Assembly: GCF_004342285.1 (NCBI RefSeq)
Contig: NZ_SMCV01000017.1
Location: 1 to 64,000 of the forward strand
Length of the DNA: 64,000 nt
Source of the DNA: Klebsiella sp. BIGb0138
GTDB taxonomy: Bacteria; Pseudomonadota; Gammaproteobacteria; Enterobacterales; Enterobacteriaceae
Direction: 5' to 3'
The position numbers were made by a program, and so were the translations under genes. The notes below the pieces were generated by a model. That model was not told where the DNA came from. It worked only from the letters and a program-made list of their open reading frames with translations, and did not search any database. Below are positions 1 through 9,534 of the stretch, piece after piece (within the stretch, counting starts at the first letter, position 1; every line of letters starts with the position of its first letter).

Positions 1-49
1 GATGGTAGTGTGGGGTCTCCCCATGTGAGAGTAGGGAACTGCCAGGCAT
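1..49 (+). rRNA. rrf: 5S ribosomal RNA, 3' end only
   Basis: The first 49 bases match the last 49 bases of enterobacterial 5S rRNA, ending in the usual GCCAGGCAT. The rest of the gene and its rRNA operon lie to the left of the window. In E. coli the rRNA operon facing mobB is rrnA, so this is probably rrnA; that assignment rests on the neighbours only. Confidence 0.93.
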
Positions 50-61
50 CAAATCAGTAAG

Positions 62-89
62 AAGCCCATCCTCGCGGATGGGCTTTTTG
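62..89 (+). terminator. rRNA operon terminator
   Basis: A GC-rich hairpin with arms AGCCCATCC and GGATGGGCT is followed by a T tract, twelve bases after the 5S rRNA end. This is the expected intrinsic terminator of the rRNA operon. Bases 90-185 show no further gene. Confidence 0.9.
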
Positions 90-185
90 CGTTTTCAGCC
101 AATGGAAAACCCGCTACGATCTCGCTCGCTATAGCGGGTGCATATCCACTCTTCTGTCGCCCCCGCGCACTTGATTCCGCAGATC

Positions 186-689
186 TTATCTTCTTAGCCA
201 TTGCAGAATAAATGCCGTAATCTGCGGAACATTATTTAAATCGAGCAGCGGTAGTGAAGTTTCCACATAGGTATCGCTGGCCACGGCAATAACGTGCTCA
301 TCCACAACAAGATCGTCGACACTATGCCCGCTGTCCTGGCGAAAAAGCAGGATCTTCGCCACCGGTTCATGCTTAAATCCTTCGACCAGAACTAAATCCA
401 GTTTTGAGGCGTCCATTCTGCTGACCAACCACGTCAAATCAGGTTCTTCTGCATCTGGTGTTTCGGTCATTAGCGCCCAGCGCTGCGAACTGGCTACGAT
501 AGTCTGTGCTGCCCCGGCTTTGCGCAATTCATAGCTGTCTTTTCCGGGTTTATCGACGTCCATATTATGATGGGTATGCTTTATCAGACCGGGACGCAGG
601 CCTTCCGCACATAATGCCGGGATCAGTTTTTTTAGCAGCGTTGTTTTGCCGCTGCCGCTCCAGGCGGAAATGGCGAGAACGGGGATCAT
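186..689 (-). CDS. mobB: Molybdopterin-guanine dinucleotide biosynthesis adaptor MobB
   Basis: This 167-residue P-loop GTP-binding protein assists MobA in attaching GMP to molybdopterin, making the bis-MGD cofactor of enzymes such as the formate dehydrogenase encoded in this window. The N-terminus carries a Walker A motif, GSGKTT at about residues 12-17, in the context SAWSGSGKTTLLKKL. MobB is helpful but not essential in E. coli. The gene starts three bases after the mobA stop, so the two form an operon that converges on the rRNA operon. Confidence 0.95.
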   Translation of the reverse strand: MIPVLAISAWSGSGKTTLLKKLIPALCAEGLRPGLIKHTHHNMDVDKPGKDSYELRKAGAAQTIVASSQRWALMTETPDAEEPDLTWLVSRMDASKLDLVLVEGFKHEPVAKILLFRQDSGHSVDDLVVDEHVIAVASDTYVETSLPLLDLNNVPQITAFILQWLRR

Positions 690-691
690 GG

Positions 692-1267
692 TTACTCCTG
701 CATATTCTGCAAATCATCAAGGGTGTTGACGTTAATGAATGCCGATCTCACATCGCTAAAATCGACGCTATGCCCACCGCTGTTGCGCATAAAGACCATC
801 ACTCGTCGCTCACCGGCGGCAAGATAGGCGGCCAGCGAGGGAATTAAGCGTCGATGCATCAGGGCGATGGCCGGATGATCCCGCTCTCCATCATGCGCCC
901 AGACGACGGCGGCGGATTTTTTCTGCTGTATAAAGCGCTCAACTAAAAACGCGGGGATAAACGGCGTATCGCAAGGACAAAACACAAACCATTCACCCTC
1001 TATCTGCTGCATGATGGATAGCATACCGGCCAGCGGTCCGGGAAAGTCGGTGAGGGTATCGCGATAAATCGGGTAACCACTGGCGTGCCAGCTATCGAGA
1101 TTACGGTTGGCGCTGATCGCCAGGCTTGTTACCTGAGGAGCCAGCGTATCGGCGACATACCGCCACAATGGTTTACCCTTGAGTAGCTGTAACCCTTTAT
1201 CCGCTCCCCCCATCCGGGTGGCCCTCCCACCCGCTAACACGACGCCGGTTATTGCCTCGCCTTGCAT
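692..1267 (-). CDS. mobA: Molybdenum cofactor guanylyltransferase MobA
   Basis: MobA transfers GMP from GTP to Mo-molybdopterin to form the MGD cofactor in the cytoplasm. The nucleotide-binding signature [17 protein letters not shown] lies at the N-terminus (about residues 8-24), and the FPGPLAGM and CPCDTPF motifs of the family follow. The length of 191 residues is close to the E. coli protein (194). An AGAGGCG sequence about ten bases upstream serves as ribosome binding site for the ATG used here. It is first in the mobA-mobB operon and diverges from yihD. Confidence 0.95.
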   Translation of the reverse strand: MQGEAITGVVLAGGRATRMGGADKGLQLLKGKPLWRYVADTLAPQVTSLAISANRNLDSWHASGYPIYRDTLTDFPGPLAGMLSIMQQIEGEWFVFCPCDTPFIPAFLVERFIQQKKSAAVVWAHDGERDHPAIALMHRRLIPSLAAYLAAGERRVMVFMRNSGGHSVDFSDVRSAFINVNTLDDLQNMQE

Positions 1268-1338
1268 ATGAATATCGCCTCTTTCTTTGTGGGATTGACC
1301 CTGTTAACTTGTCCCTATCAAGAGTAAGGAGCATGACC

Positions 1339-1608
1339 ATGAAATGTAAACGTCTGAATGAAGTAATTGAACTCCTCCAGCCTGCCTGGCAAAAAGAGCC
1401 CGAACTGAACCTGATGCAATTCTTGCAGAAACTGGCAAAAGAGGCCGGTTACGATGGCGAACTGACCGATCTTTCCGACGATATCCTGATTTATCACCTG
1501 AAAATGCGTGACTCGGCAAAAGAAGCGGTTATTCCAGGGATTCAGAAAGATTATGAAGAGGATTTCAAAACGGCGTTACTACGCGCTCGCGGTGTGATTA
1601 AAGAGTAA
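1339..1608 (+). CDS. yihD: Conserved protein YihD (DUF1040)
   Basis: This 89-residue cytoplasmic protein matches E. coli YihD almost residue for residue, with the core [16 protein letters not shown] and C-terminus ARGVIKE. Its biochemical function is not known. An ATG also occurs two codons upstream at 1333, but the AGTAAGGAG ribosome binding site is only two bases from it and eight bases from the ATG at 1339, which also gives the E. coli length. The stop codon lies inside a CpxR-type box that belongs to the next operon. Confidence 0.93.
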   Translation: MKCKRLNEVIELLQPAWQKEPELNLMQFLQKLAKEAGYDGELTDLSDDILIYHLKMRDSAKEAVIPGIQKDYEEDFKTALLRARGVIKE

Positions 1609-1619
1609 AAGGTTGTAAG
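1605..1619 (+). promoter_or_regulatory. CpxR-type operator upstream of srkA-dsbA
   Basis: The sequence is GTAAA-aggtt-GTAAG, which fits the CpxR consensus GTAAA-N5-GTAAR. In E. coli the srkA-dsbA operon is a Cpx target, and phospho-CpxR activates it under envelope stress. The box overlaps the yihD stop codon and sits 65 bases before srkA. The cpxRA genes themselves lie at 45145-47213. Confidence 0.75.
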
Positions 1620-1683
1620 TGCTGCCGCGGAACGCGTTATGAGATGATATCCTGAACTATTCGTACGATTATCGGATGTCAGG

Positions 1684-2670
1684 ATGCACGATAAGGCTTT
1701 TAATTTTCAGACGCTTCACCCGGATACCATTATTGATGGGCTATTTGATCTGGGTATGCGGGTAGATTCTGGTCTCACCCCGCTTAACAGCTATGAAAAC
1801 CGGGTTTACCAGTTTCAGGACGAAGATCGCCGCCGCTATGTGGTGAAGTTCTATCGTCCTGAACGTTGGTCTGCTGAACAGATCCTCGAAGAACACCAGT
1901 TCACTCTCCAGCTCGAACAGGATGATGTTCCTGTCGCTGCGCCATTATTGTTCAATGACACTACCCTTCATCAACACCAGGGTTTCTATTTTGCCGTGTT
2001 CCCGAGCCTTGGCGGACGCCAGTTTGAGTCCGATAACCTCGATCAAATGGAGTCGGTCGGGCGTTATCTGGGGCGTTTACACCAGACCGGGCGCAAACAG
2101 CGCTTCGTGGCACGTCCGGAAATTGGAGTGGATGAATATTTACTCGCACCGCGAGAAGTCTTTGAACACGCAAAATTGATACCGGCGGGCCTGAAGGAGA
2201 GCTTTCTCCGTGCCGCAGATAAACTGATTGCAGCCGTCATGGCGCAGTGGCATGGCAATGCGGATACGCTGCGCCTGCACGGCGATTGCCACGCCGGAAA
2301 TATTCTCTGGCGCGATGGCCCGCTGTTTGTCGATTTAGACGATGCCCGCACCGGCCCGGCGATCCAGGATCTGTGGATGCTGCTAAACGGCGATAAAGCC
2401 GAGCAGCGCATGCAGCTGGAGATGATCGTTGAGGCTTACGAAGAATTCAGTCCCTTTAATGCCGATGAGCTCGCGCTTATCGAACCTTTACGTGCCATGC
2501 GGTTAGTTTATTATCTGGCATGGTTGCTCAGACGCTGGGACGATCCTGCTTTCCCTATCAATTTCCCGTGGTTAACCGGGGAAGATTACTGGCGTGGGCA
2601 GATAACAACTTTTCTTGAGCAGGTGAAGGTTCTGCAAGAACCCCCTCTTCAGTTAACGCCAATGTATTAA
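1684..2670 (+). CDS. srkA: Stress response kinase A (YihE/RdoA)
   Basis: SrkA is a Ser/Thr protein kinase of the choline-kinase-like fold that counters Cpx-linked cell death and stress toxicity in E. coli. The Brenner-type catalytic motif LHGDCHAGNILW (about residues 198-209) and the metal-binding segment FVDLDDARTGP (about 215-225) are intact. The protein is 328 residues, the same as in E. coli. It is the first gene of the srkA-dsbA operon, 27 bases before dsbA, and lies behind a CpxR box. Confidence 0.96.
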   Translation: MHDKAFNFQTLHPDTIIDGLFDLGMRVDSGLTPLNSYENRVYQFQDEDRRRYVVKFYRPERWSAEQILEEHQFTLQLEQDDVPVAAPLLFNDTTLHQHQGFYFAVFPSLGGRQFESDNLDQMESVGRYLGRLHQTGRKQRFVARPEIGVDEYLLAPREVFEHAKLIPAGLKESFLRAADKLIAAVMAQWHGNADTLRLHGDCHAGNILWRDGPLFVDLDDARTGPAIQDLWMLLNGDKAEQRMQLEMIVEAYEEFSPFNADELALIEPLRAMRLVYYLAWLLRRWDDPAFPINFPWLTGEDYWRGQITTFLEQVKVLQEPPLQLTPMY

Positions 2671-2697
2671 TCTGATATTTCCAGGAGAGAGTTAAAA

Positions 2698-3321
2698 ATG
2701 AAAAAAATTTGGCTGGCGCTGGCTGGTATGATTCTGGCTTTTAGTGCATCCGCTGCCCAGATCACCGACGGTAAGCAGTATATCACCCTTGATAAGCCGG
2801 TGGCCGGGGAGCCTCAGGTACTTGAGTTCTTCTCGTTCTACTGCCCACACTGCTATCAGTTTGAAGAGGTGCTGCACGTTTCTGATAACGTGAAGAAAAA
2901 GCTGCCGGAAGGCGTCAAAATGACCAAGTACCACGTTGAGTTCCTGGGGCCGTTGGGTAAAGATTTAACCCAGGCATGGGCGGTCGCGATGGCGCTGGGC
3001 GTTGAAGATAAAGTGACGGTACCGATGTTTGAAGCGGTGCAGAAAACGCAAACCGTACAAACGGTAGCCGATATCCGTAAAGTCTTTGTTGATGCCGGCG
3101 TGAAGGGGGAAGATTACGATGCGGCCTGGAACAGCTTCGTGGTGAAATCTCTGGTTGCCCAACAAGAGAAAGCCGCCGCTGACCTGCAGCTGCAGGGAGT
3201 CCCGGCCATGTACGTTAACGGTAAATATCAGCTGAACCCGCAAGGGATGGATACCAGCAATATGGACGTATTTGTCGCCCAGTATGCGGATACCGTTAAG
3301 CAGTTGGTTGAGAAGAAGTAA
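2698..3321 (+). CDS. dsbA: Thiol:disulfide interchange protein DsbA
   Basis: DsbA is the periplasmic oxidase that introduces disulfide bonds into secreted proteins and is reoxidised by DsbB. A signal peptide ([18 protein letters not shown]) is followed by a mature thioredoxin-fold domain with the CPHC active site at residues 49-52 of the precursor (30-33 mature) and the cis-proline loop GVPAMYVNG. The 207-residue length is close to the E. coli protein. An AGGAGAG ribosome binding site precedes the ATG, and a hairpin terminator follows. The E. coli neighbour yihF is absent upstream and downstream. Confidence 0.98.
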   Translation: MKKIWLALAGMILAFSASAAQITDGKQYITLDKPVAGEPQVLEFFSFYCPHCYQFEEVLHVSDNVKKKLPEGVKMTKYHVEFLGPLGKDLTQAWAVAMALGVEDKVTVPMFEAVQKTQTVQTVADIRKVFVDAGVKGEDYDAAWNSFVVKSLVAQQEKAAADLQLQGVPAMYVNGKYQLNPQGMDTSNMDVFVAQYADTVKQLVEKK

Positions 3322-3326
3322 AAAAA

Positions 3327-3356
3327 ACGCCGGTCGATGACCGGCGTTGTTGTTTT
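3327..3356. terminator. Bidirectional terminator between dsbA and yihG
   Basis: The hairpin ACGCCGGTC-gat-GACCGGCGT sits between the convergent dsbA and yihG stops. It is flanked by an A tract on the left and a T-rich stretch on the right, so it can end transcription from both sides. Confidence 0.88.
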
Positions 3357-3370
3357 CAGACGTAATAATC

Positions 3371-4270
3371 CTACTTTTCATTCCGCCGCATGATTTCCGT
3401 CAGCTGGGCGTCTTTCTCTTCCCATAACGTATTTAGCCAACGCTGAAAGCGGCGCTTAAAGTTTTTGTCGTTCACGTAGTCGCCATGCAGATCGTCAGCG
3501 ACGGGGAGCATATTGACGCGTACTACGATACGGGTCAGGCGGCCGCTTAGCATGTCGAAAAACGGTCTCTGATTGTTCTCCGGGTAGCATAATGTCACGT
3601 TCAGCAGCTTATCAAACTGGGCGCCAAGGACGTTTAACGCCATTGCGATACCTGCCGCTTTCGGCGGTAATAAATTACGGTAAGGCGAACGGGTCTGGCG
3701 CTGCTTCTCTTCCGTAAAGCGCGAACCTTCGACGAAGTTGACGATAGTGGTCGGGTGCGAACGGAATTTTTCGCAGGAACGACGGGTGGTTTCAACGTCT
3801 TTACCGCGACGCTCCGGGTGGCGAATTAAATAGCCACGCGAGTAGCGGCGCATGAAGGGCATATCCAGCGCCCAGCAGGCCAGACCGATAAAGGGCACCC
3901 AGGCGAGCTGCTGCTTGAGAAAGTATTTATTCATCGGGATGTGCTTACGGAACAACACGCAAAGCACCACGATATCTGCCCAGCTATGATGGTTGCTGAT
4001 AAGCAGATACCAGTTTTTTTTATTTAAGCCATCAAGGCCCTGCACGTCCCATTTCAGCCCGGGGTTCAGGTAAAGCAGTATCGCCAATCCCTCACACCAG
4101 CAGTACATCATGAAATTGCAGAAACGGGATATCGCACGCCATACCGCAGGAATGGGTACAAGAAGTTTAATCAGCCCGGCGAAGATTATCGGTACGGAAC
4201 AGATAATGGTGACTACGATGGTAAGGGCGATACTCAGCGGAAGTGTTATCGCAGCGAGTAATCTCGACAT
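3371..4270 (-). CDS. yihG: Inner membrane acyltransferase YihG
   Basis: This 299-residue protein belongs to the PlsC/LPLAT acyltransferase family; in E. coli YihG is a minor lysophosphatidate acyltransferase. A hydrophobic N-terminal segment (about residues 8-35) anchors it in the inner membrane. The catalytic HX4D motif appears as NHHSWAD, and the acceptor-binding motif as FVEGSRFT. It is monocistronic and converges on dsbA. The ATG start matches the N-terminus expected for the family. Confidence 0.93.
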   Translation of the reverse strand: MSRLLAAITLPLSIALTIVVTIICSVPIIFAGLIKLLVPIPAVWRAISRFCNFMMYCWCEGLAILLYLNPGLKWDVQGLDGLNKKNWYLLISNHHSWADIVVLCVLFRKHIPMNKYFLKQQLAWVPFIGLACWALDMPFMRRYSRGYLIRHPERRGKDVETTRRSCEKFRSHPTTIVNFVEGSRFTEEKQRQTRSPYRNLLPPKAAGIAMALNVLGAQFDKLLNVTLCYPENNQRPFFDMLSGRLTRIVVRVNMLPVADDLHGDYVNDKNFKRRFQRWLNTLWEEKDAQLTEIMRRNEK

Positions 4271-4666
4271 AGTTAGTTTATTCAGAAAGTTAGGCTGATA
4301 AAGAGCGCAGTTAAACCGTGCAAGAGGCTGATTTTACCAGAAAACGCGGCAAATGACGGGTCTTCGCAGAACAGAAAAACAGGCGGATCTTATATCCACA
4401 TGGAACATTGAGTCATTAGAATGATATTAAAAACCAGGATCTATGATTAACTATATGATTAATAAGCATTAATTATATTTCCGTTTATTTTGTTTAGGGT
4501 GGATCGGCTACTCTGATAAAACTATGCACAAACTTATCCACAGATATCACCACCGCACGATCGACCAGATCGATGAATCTTTTTGGTGAAATGCGGGAAA
4601 AATTCAGGTTTTCAGGCGCGTCTGTGGCATCCTTTACCCATAATCTGATAAACAGGCACGGAAATT
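4271..4666. other. yihG-polA intergenic region with polA control elements
   Basis: No gene is seen in these 396 bases. The left half is AT-rich and holds the outward promoter of yihG. The right half leads into polA and contains two DnaA-box-like nonamers and five GATC sites (starting at 4386, 4438, 4502, 4559 and 4568). Confidence 0.7.
4522..4542 (+). promoter_or_regulatory. DnaA box pair upstream of polA
   Basis: TTATCCACA at 4534-4542 is a perfect consensus DnaA box, and CTATGCACA at 4522-4530 differs from TTATNCACA only at its first base. The two are in the same orientation, three bases apart. DnaA control of E. coli polA has been reported; binding here is inferred from sequence. Confidence 0.65.
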
Positions 4667-7456
4667 ATGGTTCAGATCCCAGAAAACCCTCTCATCCTCG
4701 TTGACGGCTCCTCTTACCTTTACCGGGCGTATCACGCTTTCCCGCCGCTGACCAACAGCGCAGGTGAGCCGACCGGCGCAATGTATGGCGTGCTGAATAT
4801 GCTGCGCAGCCTGATCCTGCAGTATCAACCGACTCATGCTGTTGTGGTTTTTGATGCTAAAGGAAAAACCTTCCGTGACGAACTGTTTGAGCATTACAAA
4901 TCCCACCGTCCGCCGATGCCGGACGATCTGCGGGCGCAGATCGAACCGTTGCATGCCATGGTGAAGGCGATGGGGCTGCCGCTGATGGCGGTTCCGGGCG
5001 TCGAGGCGGATGATGTTATCGGAACGCTGGCGCGTGAAGCGGAAAATGCGGGCCGCCCGGTGCTGATCAGCACCGGTGATAAAGATATGGCGCAGCTGGT
5101 TACGCCGGGCATTACCCTGATTAATACCATGACTAACACCATCCTTGGTCCGGATGAAGTGGTGACGAAATACGGCGTCCCGCCGGAGCTGATTATCGAT
5201 TTCCTCGCGCTGATGGGCGACTCCTCGGATAACATTCCGGGCGTACCCGGCGTGGGTGAGAAAACGGCTCAGGCGCTGCTGCAGGGGCTGGGTGGGCTGG
5301 ATACCTTATACGCTGAGCCCGATAAAATTGCCGGTCTGAGCTTCCGCGGCGCCAAAACGATGGCCGCGAAACTGGAGCAAAACAAAGAGGTGGCCTACCT
5401 CTCGTATCAGCTGGCCACCATTAAAACCGACGTCGAGCTGGATCTGCGCTGCGAAGAGCTGCACGTCCTGCAGCCGGCAGCGGACGATCTACTGGCGCTA
5501 TTCAAAAAATATGAATTTAAGCGCTGGATCACCGATGTTGAATCCGGCAAATGGATGCAGGCAAAGGGCGGTAAACCGGCGGCAAAACCGGCAGAAGCTG
5601 CCGCTGTCGTTGCGGAAGAGGACGTTGAGGCCGCGGCCACGCTGTCTGCGGAAAACTACGTCACGATTCTTGATGAACAGACGTTGACTGAATGGATCGC
5701 GAAGCTGAAGAAAGCGCCGCTGTTTGCCTTTGATACGGAAACGGACAGCCTGGATAATATCTCCGCCAATATGGTGGGCCTGTCGTTTGCTATTGAACCC
5801 GGTATTGCGGCCTACGTCCCGGTTGCACATGATTATCTCGATGCGCCGGATCAGATCCCTCGGGAGCGCGTGCTGGAGCTGCTGAAACCGCTGCTGGAAG
5901 ATAAGAATCTGCTGAAGGTCGGGCAAAACCTGAAATATGACCGCGGCATTCTGGCTAACTATGACATTGAGCTTCGCGGTATCGCCTTTGACACCATGCT
6001 GGAGTCCTACATCCTCGATAGCGTGGCGGGACGTCATGATATGGATAGTCTCGCCGATCGTTGGCTGAAGCATAAAACCATTACCTTTGAAGAGATTGCC
6101 GGGAAGGGGAAAAACCAGCTCACCTTTAACCAGATTGCGCTGGAAGAAGCAGGCCGCTATGCGGCGGAAGATGCTGATGTCACCTTGCAACTGCACCTGA
6201 AAATGTGGCCGAAACTGCAGCAGCATGAAGGCCCGCTGAATATTTTTAAAAATATTGAGATGCCGCTGGTGCCGGTGCTATCCCGCGTTGAACGTAACGG
6301 GGTCAAAATTGACCCGGCCGTACTGCATGCCCATTCACAGGAAATCGCTAAACGCCTGATCGAGCTGGAGCAGAAGGCCTACGAGATCGCGGGCGAAGAG
6401 TTCAACCTCTCTTCACCCAAACAGCTACAAACTATTCTTTTTGAAAAACAGGGTATTAAGCCGCTGAAGAAAACGCCGGGCGGCGCGCCTTCCACGTCGG
6501 AAGAGGTGCTGGAAGAGCTGGCGCTGGATTATCCGCTACCGAAAGTCATTCTCGAGTATCGCGGGCTGGCGAAGCTGAAGTCGACGTATACCGACAAACT
6601 GCCGCTGATGATAAACCCAAAAACCGGCCGCGTGCATACCTCTTATCATCAGGCCGTAACGGCGACCGGACGCCTGTCTTCGACCGATCCGAACCTGCAG
6701 AACATTCCGGTGCGTAACGAAGAAGGGCGTCGTATTCGCCAGGCGTTTATTGCTCCGCAAGATTACCTCATCGTTTCTGCCGACTACTCGCAAATCGAGT
6801 TGCGCATTATGGCGCATCTGTCACGCGATAACGGCCTGCTGACCGCCTTTGCCGAAGGTAAAGATATCCACCGTGCGACGGCGGCAGAGGTCTTTGGCCT
6901 GCCGCTTGAGAGCGTGAGTAACGAGCAGCGCCGGAGTGCCAAAGCGATTAACTTTGGCCTGATTTATGGTATGAGCGCATTTGGCCTCGCGCGGCAGCTC
7001 AACATTCCGCGTAAAGAAGCGCAGAAATACATGGATCTCTACTTCGAGCGCTATCCGGGCGTGCTGGATTATATGGAACGTACCCGGGCGCAGGCGAAAG
7101 AGCAGGGGTATGTCGAAACGCTGGATGGCCGTCGTCTGTACCTCCCGGACATCAAATCCAGTAACGGAGCCCGGCGTGCCGGCGCTGAACGTGCGGCGAT
7201 CAACGCCCCGATGCAGGGTACCGCCGCGGACATTATCAAGCGCGCGATGATCGCCGTTGATCAATGGCTGCTGAGCGAGAAACCGCGGGTGCGGATGATC
7301 ATGCAGGTGCACGATGAACTGGTCTTTGAAGTGCATAAAGACGATCTCGACACCGTGGCGAAAAAGGTCCATGAGCTGATGGAAAATAGCACGACGCTGG
7401 CGGTGCCGCTGCTGGTGGAAGTGGGAAGTGGGGAAAACTGGGATCAAGCGCACTAA
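4667..7456 (+). CDS. polA: DNA polymerase I
   Basis: Pol I removes RNA primers and fills gaps in Okazaki fragment maturation and repair. The 929-residue protein contains, in order, a 5' nuclease domain (about 1-325; [18 protein letters not shown]), a 3'-5' proofreading exonuclease domain with the FAFDTETDS motif near residue 353, and a family A polymerase domain with YSQIELRI (motif A), [14 protein letters not shown] (motif B) and QVHDELVF (motif C). All catalytic residues are present. It is a single gene with its own promoter and is followed by Spot 42 RNA. Confidence 0.98.
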   Translation: MVQIPENPLILVDGSSYLYRAYHAFPPLTNSAGEPTGAMYGVLNMLRSLILQYQPTHAVVVFDAKGKTFRDELFEHYKSHRPPMPDDLRAQIEPLHAMVKAMGLPLMAVPGVEADDVIGTLAREAENAGRPVLISTGDKDMAQLVTPGITLINTMTNTILGPDEVVTKYGVPPELIIDFLALMGDSSDNIPGVPGVGEKTAQALLQGLGGLDTLYAEPDKIAGLSFRGAKTMAAKLEQNKEVAYLSYQLATIKTDVELDLRCEELHVLQPAADDLLALFKKYEFKRWITDVESGKWMQAKGGKPAAKPAEAAAVVAEEDVEAAATLSAENYVTILDEQTLTEWIAKLKKAPLFAFDTETDSLDNISANMVGLSFAIEPGIAAYVPVAHDYLDAPDQIPRERVLELLKPLLEDKNLLKVGQNLKYDRGILANYDIELRGIAFDTMLESYILDSVAGRHDMDSLADRWLKHKTITFEEIAGKGKNQLTFNQIALEEAGRYAAEDADVTLQLHLKMWPKLQQHEGPLNIFKNIEMPLVPVLSRVERNGVKIDPAVLHAHSQEIAKRLIELEQKAYEIAGEEFNLSSPKQLQTILFEKQGIKPLKKTPGGAPSTSEEVLEELALDYPLPKVILEYRGLAKLKSTYTDKLPLMINPKTGRVHTSYHQAVTATGRLSSTDPNLQNIPVRNEEGRRIRQAFIAPQDYLIVSADYSQIELRIMAHLSRDNGLLTAFAEGKDIHRATAAEVFGLPLESVSNEQRRSAKAINFGLIYGMSAFGLARQLNIPRKEAQKYMDLYFERYPGVLDYMERTRAQAKEQGYVETLDGRRLYLPDIKSSNGARRAGAERAAINAPMQGTAADIIKRAMIAVDQWLLSEKPRVRMIMQVHDELVFEVHKDDLDTVAKKVHELMENSTTLAVPLLVEVGSGENWDQAH

Positions 7457-7603
7457 GTATTCAGTGGATAAGGTGATTTTCTGTAAGTAAGCAACATAAC
7501 TTATAGCGTTTTGTGATGACCATTTGAATTTGCTATGTAAAGAGTGAAAAAAAACTACAAAAAGTGCTTTCTCCGTAACCAAAAGAAGAGTAGAGTTAAC
7601 GAC

Positions 7604-7713
7604 GTAGGGTACAGAGGTAAGATGTTCTATCTTTCAGACCTTTTACTTCACGTAATCGGATTTGGCTGAATATTTTAGCCGCCCCGGTCATTTATGACCG
7701 GGGCGTTTTTTAT
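7604..7713 (+). ncRNA. spf: Spot 42 small RNA
   Basis: The sequence begins GTAGGGTACAGAGGTAAGAT and runs to the terminator GCCCCGGTCA-N5-TGACCGGGGC followed by T residues, matching the 109-nt Spot 42 RNA of E. coli in sequence, length and position after polA. Spot 42 is an Hfq-dependent RNA that represses secondary-carbon genes such as galK and is itself repressed by CRP-cAMP. The unpaired target-binding regions in the 5' half are conserved, and changes are confined to the terminator loop and stem. Confidence 0.96.
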
Positions 7714-7756
7714 TGCGCGAAAGAAATGTTTTGCGCGCAGTGGCGGGGAAACGATG

Positions 7757-7792
7757 CCGCCCGGACAAGGCGCGAGCGCCGCTATCCGGGGG
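7757..7792. repeat. REP-like palindrome
   Basis: CCCGGACA and the partly complementary TATCCGGG flank the inner palindrome GGCGCGAGCGCC, the form of enterobacterial REP/PU elements. It lies in the gap between Spot 42 and the 3' end of engB. Confidence 0.65.
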
Positions 7793-7804
7793 AAACAACG
7801 GAGA

Positions 7805-8437
7805 TTATTCCCCGTCGGCGATCTCTTCCTGAGGAGGGATCTCGTTGAACCAGCTATCGAGTTTCTGTCGCAGTTTATCCACGCCGGATTTCTTCAGCGA
7901 AGAGAAAGGTTCGACCTGTACATCGCCATTAAAGGCGAGAACCGCTTCGCGCACCATATTCACCTGCGCTTTACACGCCCCGCTGGCCAGCTTATCGGCT
8001 TTTGTCAGCAGCACCAGAACCTGAATATCGCTTTCTACCGCCCATTCAATCATTTGCTGGTCAAGGTCTTTCAGCGGATGGCGGATATCCATCAACACCA
8101 CCAGTCCTTTCAGGCACAGACGTTTCTCCAGGTATTCACCCAGCGCCCGCTGCCATTTGATCTTCATCTCCTCGGGGACCTGAGCGTAGCCATAGCCCGG
8201 AAGGTCGACCAGGCGTTTGCCTTCGGCGACTTCGAACAGGTTAATAAGCTGGGTGCGGCCAGGCGTCTTTGAAGTACGCGCCAGGCTTTTCTGGTTGGTG
8301 AGCGTATTCAGGGCGCTGGATTTCCCCGCATTTGAGCGGCCAGCAAACGCGACTTCGATGCCGGTATCGGCTGGAAGATGGCGGATATCGGGTGCGCTGG
8401 TGACAAAATGCGTCTGTTGATAATTCCAGTTGGTCAA
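7805..8437 (-). CDS. engB: Ribosome biogenesis GTPase EngB (YihA/YsxC)
   Basis: EngB is an essential small GTPase that acts in assembly of the 50S ribosomal subunit. The G1 P-loop GRSNAGKSS (about residues 33-41), G3 [10 protein letters not shown] and G4 LLTKADKL motifs are all present in the 210-residue protein. It converges with Spot 42, is transcribed alone, and diverges from csrC. Confidence 0.96.
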   Translation of the reverse strand: MTNWNYQQTHFVTSAPDIRHLPADTGIEVAFAGRSNAGKSSALNTLTNQKSLARTSKTPGRTQLINLFEVAEGKRLVDLPGYGYAQVPEEMKIKWQRALGEYLEKRLCLKGLVVLMDIRHPLKDLDQQMIEWAVESDIQVLVLLTKADKLASGACKAQVNMVREAVLAFNGDVQVEPFSSLKKSGVDKLRQKLDSWFNEIPPQEEIADGE

Positions 8438-8706
8438 GACAGTCGTCTCCGTTAAATAAGGCTATGGTGGGGAGTATACCTGAACAGCAGAAAAAGACTG
8501 TTTTTACCGCATTTCTCTGATGTAAGTAAAAACCACATGCTTTGTGAGACATTGTCCATTCAATATAGGGGAGATTGATGAGAAACGCCCGACATTAACA
8601 TAATAAAAATATTAAAAATCAAACCATTAAATAAAAAGAAAAATCTTAAATACCAAAATTTACCCGCGGGTTGGTTGTCGATTTCTCTTAACCCGGTAAA
8701 GTAATG
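8438..8706 (+). promoter_or_regulatory. engB-csrC divergent promoter region
   Basis: This AT-rich stretch has no plausible gene. It must contain the csrC promoter. A TGTGAGACA sequence at 8544-8552 resembles half of the BarA/UvrY recognition palindrome (TGTGAGA-N-TCTTACA) known upstream of csrB/csrC, and TGTAAGTA lies just before it. UvrY binding is an inference from weak sequence similarity. Confidence 0.45.
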
Positions 8707-8957
8707 GGCAACGGCGAGGAAGCCGGGAGGATGAAGACTCAGGATGAGGGGTCAGGAGCGCCAGGAGGCGAAGACCAGGGATGACTGTCAGGATGACAAA
8801 CGTCTGGAGACGTTTTGACAAGGAAAGGGATGTAACAGGGAACGTTATTCGCCAAAGGAAAGACAGGGTGCGTCGTTGGCGAACAGGGAAAGTGGAAACC
8901 CGTTGCGGGTTTGTGAGTGAGGAAAAAGGCGGCAGAGTAATCTGTCGCCTTTTTTCT
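8707..8957 (+). ncRNA. csrC: CsrC small RNA
   Basis: CsrC sequesters the RNA-binding regulator CsrA through repeated GGA-containing hairpins. The segment is dense in GGA trinucleotides (about 16 by eye), contains AGGATGAGGG, CAGGAGCGCCAGGAGGCGAA and CGTCTGGAGACG, which match E. coli CsrC, and ends in the conserved terminator AAGGCGGCAGA-gtaa-TCTGTCGCCTT plus T tract. Position between engB and yihI is also conserved. The 3' end is firm; the 5' end is placed by alignment from memory and may be off by several bases. Confidence 0.93.
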
Positions 8958-9024
8958 TTGCTTGCTTTCTGCTAGATTCCGCCTCAATTCTATACTGAAG
9001 AAAACGAATCTGAAGATCACACAC

Positions 9025-9531
9025 ATGAAAAAACCGACATCCGTACCCCGTGGCAAAATACATCGCAAGACGCGTGAAGAAATGAATCAGGAATCTCGCG
9101 ATCGTAAGCGCCAGAAGAAACATCGTGGTCACGCGGCGGGTAGTCGCGCAACCGGCGGTGATGCAGTTTCGTCCGGTAATAAGCAGGGCCAACAGCAAGA
9201 TCCGCGTATTGGTAGTAAAAAACCGATTCCGCTGGGCGTGACTGAAAGCACCCCGGCTATTAAGCAGCACAAACCGAAGAGCGAGAAACCTATGCTTTCA
9301 CCACAGGCTGAGCTGGATTTGCTGGAAAACGATGAGCGCCTGGACGCGCTGCTGGAACGTCTGGAAGAGGGGGGTTCCCTGAATGCTGAAGAGCAGTCCT
9401 GGGTCGATGCCAAACTCGATCGTATTGATGCGCTGATGCAACAGCTGGGTCTGTCCTACGATGATGACGAGGATGAGGAAGAAGAGGAGCGTCAGGAAGA
9501 TATGATGCGCCTGCTGAAGGGTGGAAACTAA
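9025..9531 (+). CDS. yihI: Der GTPase-activating protein YihI
   Basis: YihI stimulates the GTPase activity of Der (EngA), a 50S assembly factor, and so tunes ribosome maturation. The 168-residue protein has the expected layout: a very basic N-terminal tail ([20 protein letters not shown]) and an acidic C-terminal region ending in a run of Asp/Glu ([11 protein letters not shown]). The ATG at 9025 gives the [11 protein letters not shown] start of E. coli YihI. An in-frame ATG at 8962 lies inside csrC's terminator region and is rejected. CsrC, EngB and YihI adjacency places ribosome-assembly genes together. Confidence 0.95.
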   Translation: MKKPTSVPRGKIHRKTREEMNQESRDRKRQKKHRGHAAGSRATGGDAVSSGNKQGQQQDPRIGSKKPIPLGVTESTPAIKQHKPKSEKPMLSPQAELDLLENDERLDALLERLEEGGSLNAEEQSWVDAKLDRIDALMQQLGLSYDDDEDEEEEERQEDMMRLLKGGN

Positions 9532-9534
9532 CGT

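Noticed and set aside
2692-3381. Open frames on the minus strand across dsbA
   Set aside because: They lie wholly antisense to a well-conserved gene, have no ribosome sites and give protein sequences with no recognisable features.
7694-8272. A 192-codon plus-strand frame across engB
   Set aside because: It is antisense to EngB, whose GTPase motifs are intact on the other strand; the plus frame starts inside the Spot 42 terminator and has no family features.
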